Source: Saccoglossus kowalevskii
Taxonomy: Eukaryota; Hemichordata; Enteropneusta; Harrimaniidae
Direction: 5' to 3'
Assembly: GCF_000003605.2 (NCBI RefSeq)
Contig: NW_003155237.1
Span: 1,247,316 to 1,290,014 of the forward strand
Length of the DNA: 42,699 bases
Shown: in pieces, positions 10,901-23,400 of the stretch
How the letters are laid out: every line of letters begins with the position of its first letter
How positions within the stretch are numbered: the stretch's first letter is position 1
The notes under the pieces: model-generated
Told to the model about the DNA's origin: nothing
Seen by the model: the letters and a program-made list of their open reading frames with translations, nothing else
Databases searched by the model: none
Translations under genes and position numbers: made by a program

Positions 10901-13900
10901 TTTAATTTTTTTAAAAATCTATAATAATCAATATTATTCATATGACAATAATACTAAATATACCAAGTGCTAGTGTGAATATATATTCCATTCATCAGCT
11001 GCGTTTTCGTGTAAAACTAAAATCATTATTTAAATTAGTGTAAAAATAATAATGATAACAATAATCATTAAATATTGTTTCCATCAGTACTTAGATACAT
11101 TTATCTGAATTTAATTTTCATGTCAGGGCACACGACAGCAATTATTTTAAGGAGTTTCGATCAAAATACACGCATGCTCACTACTTTAATCTAGTGCACA
11201 TTTTACGTTGATTTCAGTTTTATATGACATATTTGTTTATTTATTAAAAGAGGAAGAGACACTTTCTTTGAGTGAAGACATCTAAGAGACTAAGTTTCTC
11301 AATTGAAATGCTGTAAATAGCAGTATGTATTTATTACAACATCCCGAGAGAGATGATAAGTTATTTTTAAGCATCATATTAGCGCTCGTTTCGTGGAAAC
11401 GGAAATGAATAAAAAGAAGTGAAATGGGCAGTACATTGAAGTATTGTTAATACATCACTATGGCAACATGCGTATGTATTTCGGGTGTGTTATTCCTTTT
11501 ATTGTATACCATTTAAAGTATCCCCTTGTACGTTACTGAAACCAAGATAATTGTTTATTTATTAGACACTGCAGTAATAGTAGCCGTTAAAAGTGTCATT
11601 AATGCCACTTGTCTTGTGTCTTTGATGAATAGTTAGAGAGTCAAAATATTTTCAAAATACTAAAAGACAATGTTCATCTGAGATGTAAGTGAGATATTGT
11701 AGCATGGCTTGTATACAGGATTATGCAACATTAAGTCGCTGATGACAGAAAATGAGGTTCTCTCGTGCATACAAGGATACTCGATGACAGTGAACGGGTT
11801 TGAGTAGCCTCTGTAAAGCCTCTGTTTTTCTTCAAACGTTTGACAATGTTTTTATTTATGTCCTAAAACCTTGCAAAATTACAATAATTAAATTAAGTAT
11901 ATTATTTCTGACAAGTTGAAAATTCAAAAATATTTTCTGTGTATCCACAGTTTTTTGATTGTGCCAGTTTGGTGACTGTCTGATACTATTTTCAGTTTTA
12001 AAAACTGAGAGTAAAGCAAGTATATATTGATCACTGTAATTATGGTTGCACTTTCGGTTGAATGTGTGCGAATTACAAGAAATATCTACTAACTTTTATA
12101 TTTTAGTGATTTTCAGTTTGTCAAAATGTTGGCTGTAATTTGAATTTTTGCTTGAATTGTATTTGCCAACTCGTTTTAAATTCACCGACATCAAAATTAC
12201 TGTGGCCAAGCAGTAATCAGAAGATACTTACTGCAATTTTCACATCTTTATGCTAACAAACTCATCAACTCAATAAATTTATTTATAACCTATTTATTTT
12301 CAAAACAAAATAATCAATTACACATAGGTAAAAAGGAAACCAGAAATAGCTGTGGGCTAATCTAGTCTGAATGAGATCAATAAATTAGTAGAAATAACCT
12401 CAGAGTGTAACTTTGTGTCACTAACCCTTTGATTAATTTTGTTCATGCTTAGTGTAAATTTAATCACTTTTTCTGTAATTTTCACTGAATTCAGTCTTAA
12501 ATTTCAGCCAAACAGACAAAATGTGACATTGCTTCTAGTTTTTTATCTAAAAATTTGAAAATTTTCGTCAACATGTCATGTTGTTAAGAGCAGACTACAT
12601 AAATGAAGCTATTTCATAGATAGTGACTGAAGTTATTCAAAGGATTAAATTGAATGCAAATAAAAGATTGAATAAAACGTGGGTGTTACTCATCAAATTA
12701 AGAGAAAAAAAAGATTTTCAGACATCTGACATTTTATGTAATTTTGATTGAAAAATTAGGTCAAAGGTATATACATGTAATACAAAACAAAGTTTTAGAT
12801 ATAAAAAAAGATTAATCGAAATGTTTTTTTTGTTTTTGTTTTTTTTAAATTTTTTTTTGTGCCAGGTGACAGTTTCGGATATTAAGTGTCACTGTTGTCT
12901 CTCCTGACTTTTTTTATGTGAAAATTGCAAGTGCTAGCGACGACACATAGTGCATTTTGCCACAGAAGTCATATTCATGTTTGGGACTACATGACAGGGC
13001 TGTGTGGCCATCTCTCTGTCAAATGGCAATTTGTAATGCGCTATCCTGGCGTCAACCAGGCCCGGTCGAACACAAGCACCTGCGGACCTTAACCAAGGTT
13101 CCCCCAAAGTCGCATTCGTTAGTGAATGAATCTCGGCCAGTGGAATTGGCCTTCCCATTGAGTCTGTGGCACACTCACCCAGGGTAGGGGTCGACCATTT
13201 TGATGTTCAGCCTAAGGTAGGATTTGATCTTGAGTCTACCGATCATGAGTCTGGTGCGACAACCACTATGCTACCAGTGACCGGTCAAAATCAAAATGTT
13301 TATATAATTGCAAAACAAATAATTTGAAAGTTTTTCAAACTTCAGCACCAAAGTCATCTTTTGTTAGTATCACAAATTTTAAACCGAATAATTTTTTATG
13401 CAACCTTGCAGGTATATTCTCGCTACTTTATCGGGCCGAGTTTCTATTCTACATGTTGACTAACGTCAATGCATGTTCAATGTGACAGTATCCCTGCAAG
13501 CAGCGATGTTTAAACTCAAAATACAAGATGAATAGCTTACAGTACCCTAGTACAAATATTTTCGAATAAATGTTATCAGACACGTTCTTTTTTGCCAAAA
13601 AGATCTCATGTACTTACTGTATATACTGATGAATGGAGAGAATATCAAGACATATTGATATTTAAATAATGCTTCAGTGCTTTCTCATCTTTAGTCAATT
13701 TAGCCCCCAGTCATTTAATATGTTTCCCTTCGCTATGCTCTAAATCCTATTCTGATACTTTGTTGAATGTCATCATTGGTTACGGGTAATATATCGTCAT
13801 GATTATTTTATGAGAAAATTTCAACCATAATTCTCTCTAGTTCAATGATGGTCATCTGTGGGGAATGAACTGACATTTTCAGAAGTATTTGTAGGTGTTT

Positions 13901-15768
13901 TTTTTAAGGGGATGGGGCTGTCTCTTTAACAGCGCAATATAATCACATCTCATCTGTGAATTGAACTGAAGGGAAGGTGTCTTTGCCGAACAATTGTTGT
14001 TTTTCATTTTTGACAACTTTCAGCTATCTTGATGTACTTTTTCTCATTGATGCCTAATCCCTGGAGGCAATGTGTGGTTAAAACTACAACTATATCGTAT
14101 CTGTAAATAACTTAGAAGAAATTACGTTTTTAGTCATCATGTCTATCCACTGAATTACCAATTTGTTTATGACGAATGATAAGAAGTACATTGTCATGGC
14201 AACTTGTATGATTTCGTAATTTCTTATTCTCAAATGTCAATAACTGAAGGATGCCATTGTCAGTATATCCATGAGTTTATGCATTGATTTATATCTGCAC
14301 TCAAATGCCGGCTTTTCTATCATTTTCCAGAAGCCACATACAGTTTTAAATTACAAAAAACGATTATTCCATTGATGGTGGAACCCAATTACTCCCCAGA
14401 TGGTTGGCTGGGAGCACTACTTGGAACAACATTGTATTTCAATTTCTGTGCCGAAGATGACTTGGAAGTCGTAATATCCAAGATTCTAGAAAAAGTACAA
14501 TTTATAATGCCTTCAAGTTTTCAAGGTCAGTCTTCCGTCCCAATTACATATAGTTTTTAAAAACTGAAAATTAATCTCCTGAAAAAGAATTTTAGATTAA
14601 GGATAGTTTACTTTTTCATTGTTTTAATTTTATCACAGAATATATTTCAATGTTTTTATCAAGATATGTATTTTTTGCCAATTCAATTATAGACCTTAGA
14701 GTCTATGATTAATTCTCCTGGGTTTGAAACAAATTTTTTAATGGAACAGATGTTTTTTGAACGAATGTTTATTTTACAGTTGTTGCACTTTTTTGAAATA
14801 TTTGAATAGTTTTTAGTTGCTGACTTACGATTAGGGCTTGGTGGGTCTGTGTGACTATCTATTGTCACTTCTTGGACTTTGTACAACGACGAAACATAAT
14901 GGTTATACAGTTGACCAAAATAATCAACTTTCTGTTTATAAAACTTTTAAATTTCCCTAATTCAAATTCATTCAATTTTGTTAAACTCAAATGTACAACA
15001 TCTCATTATTTTTTGGGGGCTTGGATCCAAAAAAAGAGTAATTCAACTTGCATATAAAGACCACCTGTCTGTAAAGACCATTTTAATGAAGTGCCTTGGG
15101 TGGTCGCTATGCACAGGTTTGACTGAAAATATGTATTGGATTTGACAAATTTACAGCCATTTTTGCCCTAAAAAAACACAAAAAAACATTTCAACGTGTC
15201 ATCAACAATTTCTTAAGCATGCCAGGGCTGATTTCATTCAAACTTGGGTAGGGAAAATAATAATAATTGGTTGTATGACTTTTATTATATGTCTTAATAT
15301 TATTAGTAATCTTGTTAATCTTTTGTGCTGACCTTTATCCATAATCTGCAAAGCCAAAAAATGGTTTTAAGTCGTGCATGTTTGTATTCATGTTACTGAG
15401 TATAACAAATTAAATTAGCATAAATATGCAAACTGTCATCAGTTTTGATTAGCGATAATTTTTCTTATGTTTCCTCTCAAACAGTTACAAGTTTAAGTAA
15501 TCCTTCAACAACCAAGCCTGAAGACGCACCGCAAGCTTTAGTCACATCATGGTCCTCCGACAACGTTCATGAGTGGTTGTGCCAAAACGATCTTGAAGAC
15601 ATGTCTAATCATTTTACTGTGTATAATGGTGAAATGTTGATACAGATGAAAAAGTTATCCCACCAAGCACCAGAGTTTTTTTACAAGTCACTGAAAACAG
15701 ATGTTGGGTTTCAGGACCTGTATACAATATTAAAATTTGCGAAAGCTTTGGACAAATTAGTGATTTAA
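6487..15768 (+). CDS. ARM-repeat/TIR/SAM domain protein with N-myristoylation signal
   Basis: Exons: 6487-7597, 8066-8323, 10781-10882, 14331-14525, 15485-15768 (1950 nt, 649 residues; phases agree at all joins, all GT-AG). Domains: residues 1-6 MGCSSS, a classic Gly2 myristoylation and Cys3 palmitoylation signal; an acidic, lysine-rich linker; armadillo-type helical repeats at roughly 60-400; TIR domain at about 420-550 (strand HIMISYQWD, loop DIERIDGD, VVIVCMSQKYKDSS, then CRTEA); SAM-like domain at 577-649 (SWSSDNVHEWL to the end). Glu491 in CRTEA aligns with the catalytic Glu of SARM1, so NAD+ cleavage is plausible but not shown. The modules are those of SARM1 in the order ARM-TIR-SAM. 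Function is inferred as membrane-tethered innate-immune or cell-death signalling. Start chosen at 6487 for its Kozak context and the lipidation motif. Acceptor 8066 was chosen because it is in phase with donor 7598 and restores a continuous ARM helix (EEGLVEALRNLQKNSDN). Confidence 0.85.
7791..7920. repeat. TTTA microsatellite in intron 1
   Basis: About 32 tandem TTTA units with a few G interruptions, inside intron 1 (7598-8065) of the ARM-TIR-SAM gene. The repeat gives a spurious open frame of repeated FIYL that is not a protein. Confidence 0.95.
8324..9266 (+). other. Intron 2, unique part before the minisatellite
   Basis: Begins at donor ATCG|GTGAGA. An open frame reads through the donor to about 8442, so retained intron would yield a truncated TIR domain. 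No other gene or repeat recognised. Confidence 0.5.
9267..10557. repeat. 29-bp minisatellite, about 44 copies, in intron 2
   Basis: Contiguous head-to-tail units that start CCTTAAACCTTCAAAGCTG and end in a variable ten-base segment (for example TTGGGTCGTC, TTGAGTCATC, TTGGATCATC). There are no spacers, so this is not a CRISPR-like array. Degenerate half-units flank both ends (about 9220-9266, and the T-rich CTTTTTTGGGTC at 10547-10560). It sits in intron 2 (8324-10780) of the ARM-TIR-SAM gene, between the two halves of the TIR domain. Part of it shows a 145-bp higher-order period. Confidence 0.97.
10883..12826 (+). other. Intron 3, first part, no gene seen
   Basis: AT-rich intron sequence between the exon ending at 10882 and the SINE insertion. 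Nothing coding recognised on either strand. Confidence 0.5.
12827..13288 (-). mobile_element. tRNA-derived SINE with target-site duplication
   Basis: On the minus strand the element starts near 13288 with a tRNA-like head: A box TAGCATAGTGG at 13273-13263 and B box AGATCAAATCC at 13230-13220, about 33 bases apart as in a tRNA promoter. A body of about 350 bp follows, then an A-rich tail (T-rich on plus, about 12827-12858). Flanks match as a duplication: AATCGAAATGTTT at 12814-12826 and AATCAAAATGTTT at 13289-13301 (12 of 13). Inserted antisense in intron 3 of the ARM-TIR-SAM gene. The SINE family was not identified. A fragment of the same body occurs near 28150-28200. Confidence 0.8.
13302..14330 (+). 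other. Intron 3, last part, no gene seen
   Basis: No coding sequence recognised. Ends with the pyrimidine-rich acceptor TTTTCCAG at 14323-14330. Confidence 0.5.
14526..15484 (+). other. Intron 4, no gene seen
   Basis: Donor CAAG|GTCAGT, acceptor CTCAAACAG ending at 15484. AT-rich, no repeat family recognised. Confidence 0.6.
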
Positions 15769-16016
15769 TATTACACAAGGCACTACAATTCCATGCCTGA
15801 TCTGTGGATTACTAAATTGTTTATTTAGTGGTCATCAGACCTCTGTGCTTAATCAAAATGAAACCAAAAAAGGGCAGCTTTTTGAAACCATATCATGAAC
15901 AGTATTTTCTTCCTCTGAGAAGATCTATTACTGAAAATTACTTTTTACTCTCAAGTAAGAAAAGCTAGAGAATTTTGTACATAGCTGTACATACTGTCAA
16001 GTAATTGCTGAATACT

Positions 16017-16250
16017 CAATTTGGCCATAATAATAATTCTTATGTTTCCCTGTCTGTGAGCACACATTTTAGACAATATTATTACATCTTACCGGTATTT
16101 TATAGATTTGTAAAGTTGGTAAATTAAAATTTAAGATTTTTCACTTTCAATTAGGCCATAATAATAATCATGTTTTGATCCCTGTGAGCACACATTTTAT
16201 ACATTATTACATCTTTCAAAGCTTGGTAAATTAAAATTTAATTTTCTATG
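16017..16250 (+). repeat. Duplicated ~130-bp segment in the 3' flank, each copy with an ATTAAA signal
   Basis: Two diverged direct copies, about 16017-16143 and 16148-16250. Both contain GGCCATAATAATAAT, TGTGAGCACACATTTTA, TTATTACATCTT and GGTAAATTAAAATTTAA. The ATTAAA hexamers at 16123-16128 and 16230-16235 are candidate poly(A) signals for the ARM-TIR-SAM gene, 355 and 462 bases past its stop codon. Confidence 0.65.
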
Positions 16251-16256
16251 AAGGAG

Positions 16257-17197
16257 GATTTTTTGGTTTCATTTCATAAATAGAAATGAAGCTTTTCTTG
16301 TTTTTTTTTTATCCAACCTTTATTTTCAAATTATATCAGGACATACAACATAAAATTCAATTAGTGTGTCTTCACGACTTGTTTATTGCATTTCAGCAAA
16401 GTGTTTGCCTTCCAGCGAGCTGAGACTCTGCTGTTTACCCTATTTATCATCTAGCAGTCGTCTGTTCTTAGCATTGCAAAACATGAATATACTTTGTCTT
16501 ATTCCATATAACCTTAACTTCATTACCTCTGTTGTTAGGCCATATTTTCAATCAAGATTTAGTAGTAAACTGCTATGTAGTAACAATGATTTGCTTGCTT
16601 TTCAGATTTATTTATGTATCTAGTCATGTGTATTTTATATTAATAGAAAACTTTTCAATGAATGGACTGAAAAAAAAAACAGGTGGTGATTGTAGCTTAT
16701 GATTGATTTACACTTAGTAAAAATTTAGGTGTCTGGCATTTATATATATATGTGGGCTTTCTCTCCTTTTACACCCACCCACTCACCCACCACAACATTT
16801 ATAACATTAGTCTAGATACCATATTTTTCCTAATGGAAACACATGTATAAACAAAAACAAAACAATTCATTGTGTTCTGAATCCCTAATATGACATACTT
16901 TGAACACTGGTCAGGTTTTGAAATGTAACTTTCAATTCTGTACAGTGGCTACAGTTATTATTTTTAATTTTTTCCTATTGTAAAACATTCCACACACATC
17001 CAACTGATTTTTAACCAACTTGCATTTTTTAAACAATATTTATTCCTTTTTTTTAAAAGATTTTTCTGAAACCAGATTAATATATATTAGTATATATACA
17101 AAATTAAAGTACCGTATATCTAGTACTTTATTTATTCAAAGCAGCTCTGTGTTGCTCACTCATTTATTCGAACATCAAAGAAATGATTTTAAAGATC
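16257..17197. other. Region between the convergent genes, no gene seen
   Basis: AT-rich. Holds a pyrimidine-rich stretch at 16757-16797 and a TATATATA run. No exon recognised. It could be a longer 3' UTR of the plus-strand gene. Confidence 0.4.
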
Positions 17198-17241
17198 AAT
17201 AAATACAGCATTTACAAAGTATTGTCCCTTGTCATTTTATT
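17198..17241. terminator. Facing poly(A) signals of the convergent genes
   Basis: AATAAA on the plus strand at 17198-17203, and AATAAA on the minus strand at 17241-17236. The minus-strand signal is the first good one after the DRC7 stop (231 bases downstream) and is its likely 3' end. The plus-strand one would give the ARM-TIR-SAM gene a 1.4-kb 3' UTR and is an alternative to the two ATTAAA signals nearer its stop. Confidence 0.4.
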
Positions 17242-17471
17242 CATAGCAACCTGACATTGGTATCAATATAAATATATAACAATATAATACAAAGGATGCA
17301 TTTATAGTTCACTTGGAGTTCAAAAACAATTTTTGCTATTGTACTTACTGTCCTAATTTCCTATTCACATGAATGAAATGTACACAAAAGAAAAAAGCGT
17401 CTGGGTATCTGCATATAGATTAAAACGCTGTGTATAAAAAAAGACTGCATTAAATAATATCACTTCCTTAA

Positions 17472-20400
17472 TCAGAAATACTCTGCCAATCTCGAGTCTG
17501 TTCTCAACTTTTGTTCTAATGCCATGTATTTATGCGGAGCAGTTTCTTTGTGCCTGAGAGGAAGATAAAAAAAAAATAGCATAAGAAAACCATGTATTCT
17601 TTTGCGTTGATTATATCAGTAGGTGGAAAATGAGAAATGATGTATACTCCCGCTGATTCAAATGCCAGCAGAGCATGAAATGTAGCCATAATTTGTTTGT
17701 TTTTTGTAAGAGTAATTGAGAGGTTTGTTTCAAAACAAATTGCTTTAATTCCTGTTGCGCAGATGAAAAATGAAACAGTATGGCATATGCAATTGCTGGT
17801 TTTTTGAAAAGTTAAGAACCGTCCATTCTGGGTAATGGGGGTGAAAGGTATAAAATAAAGAGGGTGTATATTTTTGAAATGTTATTTTTGTCAATTTGAG
17901 ATGATAGGAGGAAAGGGCACAAAGTGGGAGGGCTGGCTTTTGGAAATTGTGTCCTTGAGGGGATTTGGAGGGGGGGGGGGGTTAAACAAGAGAGTTTCTA
18001 ACCTATTAAGTCTAAGCTCCAGAATATGTATTCTAAACATGGCTTCACTGCAGTAGTTAAGATATTCCTCCTCATCTTCCTTGTTCATAGAAACCTGGTG
18101 CTGCTGATACCATTGTTGTTTCTTCTGTAATTCTGTGGTCTCCTATGTGCATTGCATGTAAAAGATTTTCATTAAAACGTGGCAAATTAATTCTGAGCCA
18201 TGGCGAAAGATTTATGTGTAATCTTGTTTTCTGTGTTATCAACCTAATGAATTTTAGCAAAGAAATAAAATCTCCTGGGAAATGCAACATAAATTCTGAT
18301 ATATTTGCATCAATGATTCCATGAGTAGAATTTCCATATAACAATCAACTGAAGTAGAAGCACCGACACATAAACACAAAGCCAAAGATAAAATATTTAA
18401 ACTAAATTGCGGTAACTCCGTGAAACAATCCTTAATTCATGCATGCAATGCTTGAAGCAGATGTCATTTTTGAAAAACAAACAAAAACTTATTACTGTAA
18501 AATTCTTTATTTTAGCTGGAATTAATTTTTGCTGAAAAGATTTTTTGAGTGTTTTGTATGGAATTTATTTTAACTAATTTTTGGTGAGTTGAATATAAAA
18601 TATAGGAAAAAAGGTATATTCGCTGGATTTTATTTTAACTGAATCACTCCTTCAGCAAAAATAAAGTATTCTACATTACTTATGACCCTTAAAAATGGCA
18701 ATATAGAACATAATTTATAAAATTTGTTTGTGTTGGGATTAATTTGTCTTTACTCAAACCCTTAGGTGATAATGCATTATTAAGTAAATTTGAGAAGCCT
18801 GAACAGTTTTAATCACAGCTTGTTGGATTAAGATCTACCTGCATACTAAGTAATATTGACAGCATTACCTTTTCAAATCTAGCTTGGATGAGATTGGCCT
18901 TATCAATCAAGCGATGCTTGAGGTCTGCTAAGCAATCCTCTTTCAGAGTGAAGGCCTGTGCTTTGACTATCTTTTCAGGGTCCCCTATCTGAGCTAAGAA
19001 CGGCGCTAAGTAATCAAGTTCCATTTCTTCACGTCTCATCTTTTCCTCCATCTGCAAACGCTCTAATTCCTTCCTATGCTGTTTGGCTTTCTCGTTTCTC
19101 TCTGTGTCATACACAGATATAGAAAGCTCGGACACGCTCTCTTCATGATCTCGGTCGCTCAAGATTTCACGAACCTATGAAAGACAATTTGATAACAATC
19201 ATAAAAAATTTTAGAAACCTCAAAAGAGCAAAGGTCACGGCAACAAACCATGTAATTAACTATGGAGTAATTACTGTATTACAGAATACATGCAATCAAA
19301 AATATTTCTAGAATAACATGATACAGATAATTGAAGAGGGAGAAGAAAGGAGCATTGCTCTTCTTAAAAGAAAATTAGGTTCACAAAATGAAAAGGTACA
19401 ATCAATATCAAATCGCACTCATGGGAAATGTAATTGCACAAACATATGGAAACACACCAGGAGAAGAATAACAACTGGTTTACATTCAATAATATCAAAC
19501 GATTTTGTGCTACTTTTTTTTTGCTTCAATCAAAAACACTCAAAATGTCAATTCCAATTGAGGTCAATTTGTCATGAAAAATAAAGAAGTAAATTTCTCA
19601 TTGCAAACTGCACACAACTGTTCATTGAAGCAGAGAAGCCACCATTATCGGTAATATCAGGGTTTTCCTCTTATTTTTTTCATCAACTTTACATCTTTAC
19701 TATTGATTGTGTTTTTTTATGAGGTTGTTAACGCTTACATTTAAAGTTTCAATTCATCAGACTTTTAGTAGTGCATAGTAAATCCTGTTTTTATTGAAGT
19801 TGATAACATCACCGGGGTAATTATATTCCCAAAACTCAATACTCACTGCCAGTAATGTTCATTGAGCATTTTGCAACAATTTCCCTGACTCCCTACTTAA
19901 AGGAAGTCTGGTGAATTCTCACTGCATAAACATTTAAAAATTTTCACTGCACCGCCTCATGAGAATACATAGCTCATGATATTATCATGGTTTGCAGTAT
20001 ATAAATATGGTGGTGTCAACAAATTTAATTTGTTCAGAAATGAAGAAATATCAAATATAACAAAAAAAAACAAATCTTTTGCTGTTGTTGAATATGAATT
20101 GAACACCAAAGGAAGAAAACTGATCAGTATAACTATTTACTACATTTCCATATGCTACAGATAAAGGACCAATACAATAGTAAATTCAGTGTCTGTGAAT
20201 TCATCTGTTTTTTCCACTCCAACAGTTCAACAAAAGTACTATGAGTATATTTTTGAATTATGCAGGCAAATTTTATTGATTCCCCATATGAATTGCAATT
20301 TTAGACAAGTTTCCATAACAACCATTAATTCAAGAAAGTACCATTTAGCTGGTTACCTTGGCAACAAGACATTTAAAAATTTGAGGAAATTGATTTCTGA

Positions 20401-23400
20401 GTCAATGTGCTAATATAGTGGATTACTGACCTCTTCTTCCGAATCTCTGACCATGTTCACTGTGGCCTCTTCCCTTTCTAAGAGATTTACCAACATCTGA
20501 TAAATGATTAAGTCTTTTGGTTGCTTACTGTTAGGATCAACCTACAACAAAATATTGATGATGATAAACTGGGACTGCAGCAATATGTAAATGGGTAAAT
20601 CATTTAATACAATAACAGTCAAATCATAGTTGACCTCTGTTATTACAGACTGATGATACACATGTGGGTTCAGTACATGCCCATGCTTATCTTTCTTGAT
20701 TGATTGAATGTATTGCCATTTAATGCTGAATAAACTATTAAAAAGATCATGCTTCATTGACTTACAAATTAAGCACTATTGTTATTATAGTAGTATATTA
20801 TATATACCAGTATGTAGTTTTAATGCTACAAATTAATAATGCTTCATGAACCCTCATGGAATTATCACAAACAGTATCACAGAGCTATGTAATTGGTAAT
20901 CTACAATTACAATGCAAGTGTCTTTTCTGCGATACTTACTTAAAACAACAAAACTATGATACGATCAGCTCAAGATATGAAACTGTTCATATGGTACTTC
21001 TGTAGTCATATGAGTTGATTTATCGATAATGACTGTTATGTCAGCTCGAGAATCTAAATCTAATTTCCATGGCAACACTATAGGGACACACATCATGAAA
21101 ACAAATCTCCACAGTATTGCAGCTGTGAGAATTCAGTTAAGATGTTATCAGTATAAGTATCGTACATAGAAGCAAGAAAACCACATCAATGAGACTCGTA
21201 TATCAGTACCTGGAATGTTGATGTCATATCGGGAGACATCGTTAAAACAGATCCTTTATCGTTAGCATTTGGCGGCTTCAAGAATTCTCTGGTGGATGCC
21301 GATATTTTTGTGTCTTCGTGGTGAAACATTAATTGAATACGATCCTCTGACATCATGAAAATCAGTTCTGCAACATCATCATTGGCGGGCTTTGCTTTAT
21401 TGCGGTGAAACCTATCAACTATTTTCTGTAGGCAAACATTGAAGATACATACAACCATGAATTTTAGAATCACCACAATCATAGCATATGCTTGAGAATA
21501 AATCAAACTATAACATTTGAAGTTACGTTTGTACCTTCCACTAACTGTGTGATTCTAAGAAAATAAATTAACTTCAAGAAGTTCTTTTTCATTTTTTCAT
21601 ATCATCTACCATAGTGTTGTTTTTTCATTACCTGTAATGTTATTTTTTCATCTCCAACATACCTATATGCCAATAGCGTTGGTGTGGTGAATTGATTTTT
21701 TTTATTAGTACAATACTTAGAAATATAAGGGATACATTTTGCTTGGCTATTGTAAAAAGACAATCACAGTGCTGATATACATGGGAGACCATACCATCAA
21801 TAAATATACATTGGAAAATTATTACATAAAACTGATATGTTAATTAGATGCATTTCATATAAATTATCTTACCAGTATTGGCCTGGGGTTGGAGTTTGGA
21901 TTTGAACCAGCTGGTTCTAGTTTTCTTGGTCTTTTGCCAAACACTACATGGCGATAATAGAGAAAGTCATCTCTATCAACGAAATATTCTGTCATTTCTG
22001 TGGCAGTTTCGTCTCGTTTCTTCAGACCATCTACGCGGGCATGATGATAGAATATCATGGTCCTTTCACTTTCTGGTCCTGGTGTTACTGCTTTATAAAT
22101 ATGTTCTGTAACATAAAATACATACATATTCAAAATTTTTTTTTTTTAACTGAATTTTACAAACTATTATCACGTGGTTAAGAGATTCTATATTGTCCTC
22201 AAATAACATCGAATGGGAAACTACACTGCATATATGTAATTTAGAAATGTACACTGCATATATGTAATTTAGAAATTGAGTCATTATCATACCCTTTAGA
22301 TGACGTGATCTACCACTTGCATAGTACTCAGTTACGATTCCCTTTCTATGGTTATGAACTCGTAGTTGCAATTTGTCAAGTCTGTTGGAGTACCATTCTT
22401 TAATTCGAACCAACTGCTGTACTGAAATGTGAAACAGCAAACATTGAGAACTATACCTCAATTGGAAATACTAACAAGGCAAATCAAGCTAGTAATTCAT
22501 GAATTCTATAAGATTACTCTTATGTATACACTGAAAGACTGAACTAATTTTAGGAAATTTATTAGAACATTTATTTGAGCCAATACAATAAATTTAATAC
22601 TCATTAGAAGTATGCACATTAAATCTGTAGGGGAGAAAATACATTTGAACAAAAAAATTGATTTTTGCGTTTTGCGTCATTTTTTATTCCAGCATTGAGT
22701 TGGAAAATGTTTTTCCGAACATCAATGTAAAAACATAATATTTTAGGATATTCAGGATACAGTAAATAAAATTGTTGCTTTATGTATGACAGCAAACAGA
22801 TGTAGAAAGTTGCATTCCATTCGATAGATGGGGAAATTTAGTCAAGTTCAAAGGCCAAGGTTACATTTTAGAAATTCAAATAAAAATTGCAATACAAAAT
22901 ATACTGTTGTAATATTATAGCACAATTCTCATGCTGAGCCTGCTGAAAATATTATTCATGAGAAGCAACTATACAAATCACCTGTATGAATTGTAATTCT
23001 AAATTGTTACACGTATCAATTGATATTCAAAAATTACAATGCAAATTATCTAATTAATATGCATACTGAAGATCCAACAAATCAAACTAGTGGATTGACT
23101 CACATTCTTTGTCTTCATAGACAGACAGCTTTGTTACAAGCCCATTTTTATTCAGATACTCAGCAAATTTCTCAAGTTTGGCTCTTTTGTAGAGCAGGGT
23201 CTTTTTGCCTGATGGACACCGTGTTTGGAATTCTCTCAAGGTTAAACAGAGTGTTTTTACCCATGAAGGAGGCAGATCTAAATGTTTTTCTTCCTCTTTT
23301 TCTTCATCCTGTTAGGAAAATAAATAATTGTTATTGTATTATATCAGACGTCTCAACGAAAGTTCTTTATCCTGTGGCACATCTCCAGCTATTCAGATGA

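Noticed and set aside
13220-13288. A tRNA gene on the minus strand
   Set aside because: A- and B-box words are present, but the arms do not give a clean cloverleaf by eye, and the sequence continues into a long body with a tail and flanking duplications, as in a SINE.
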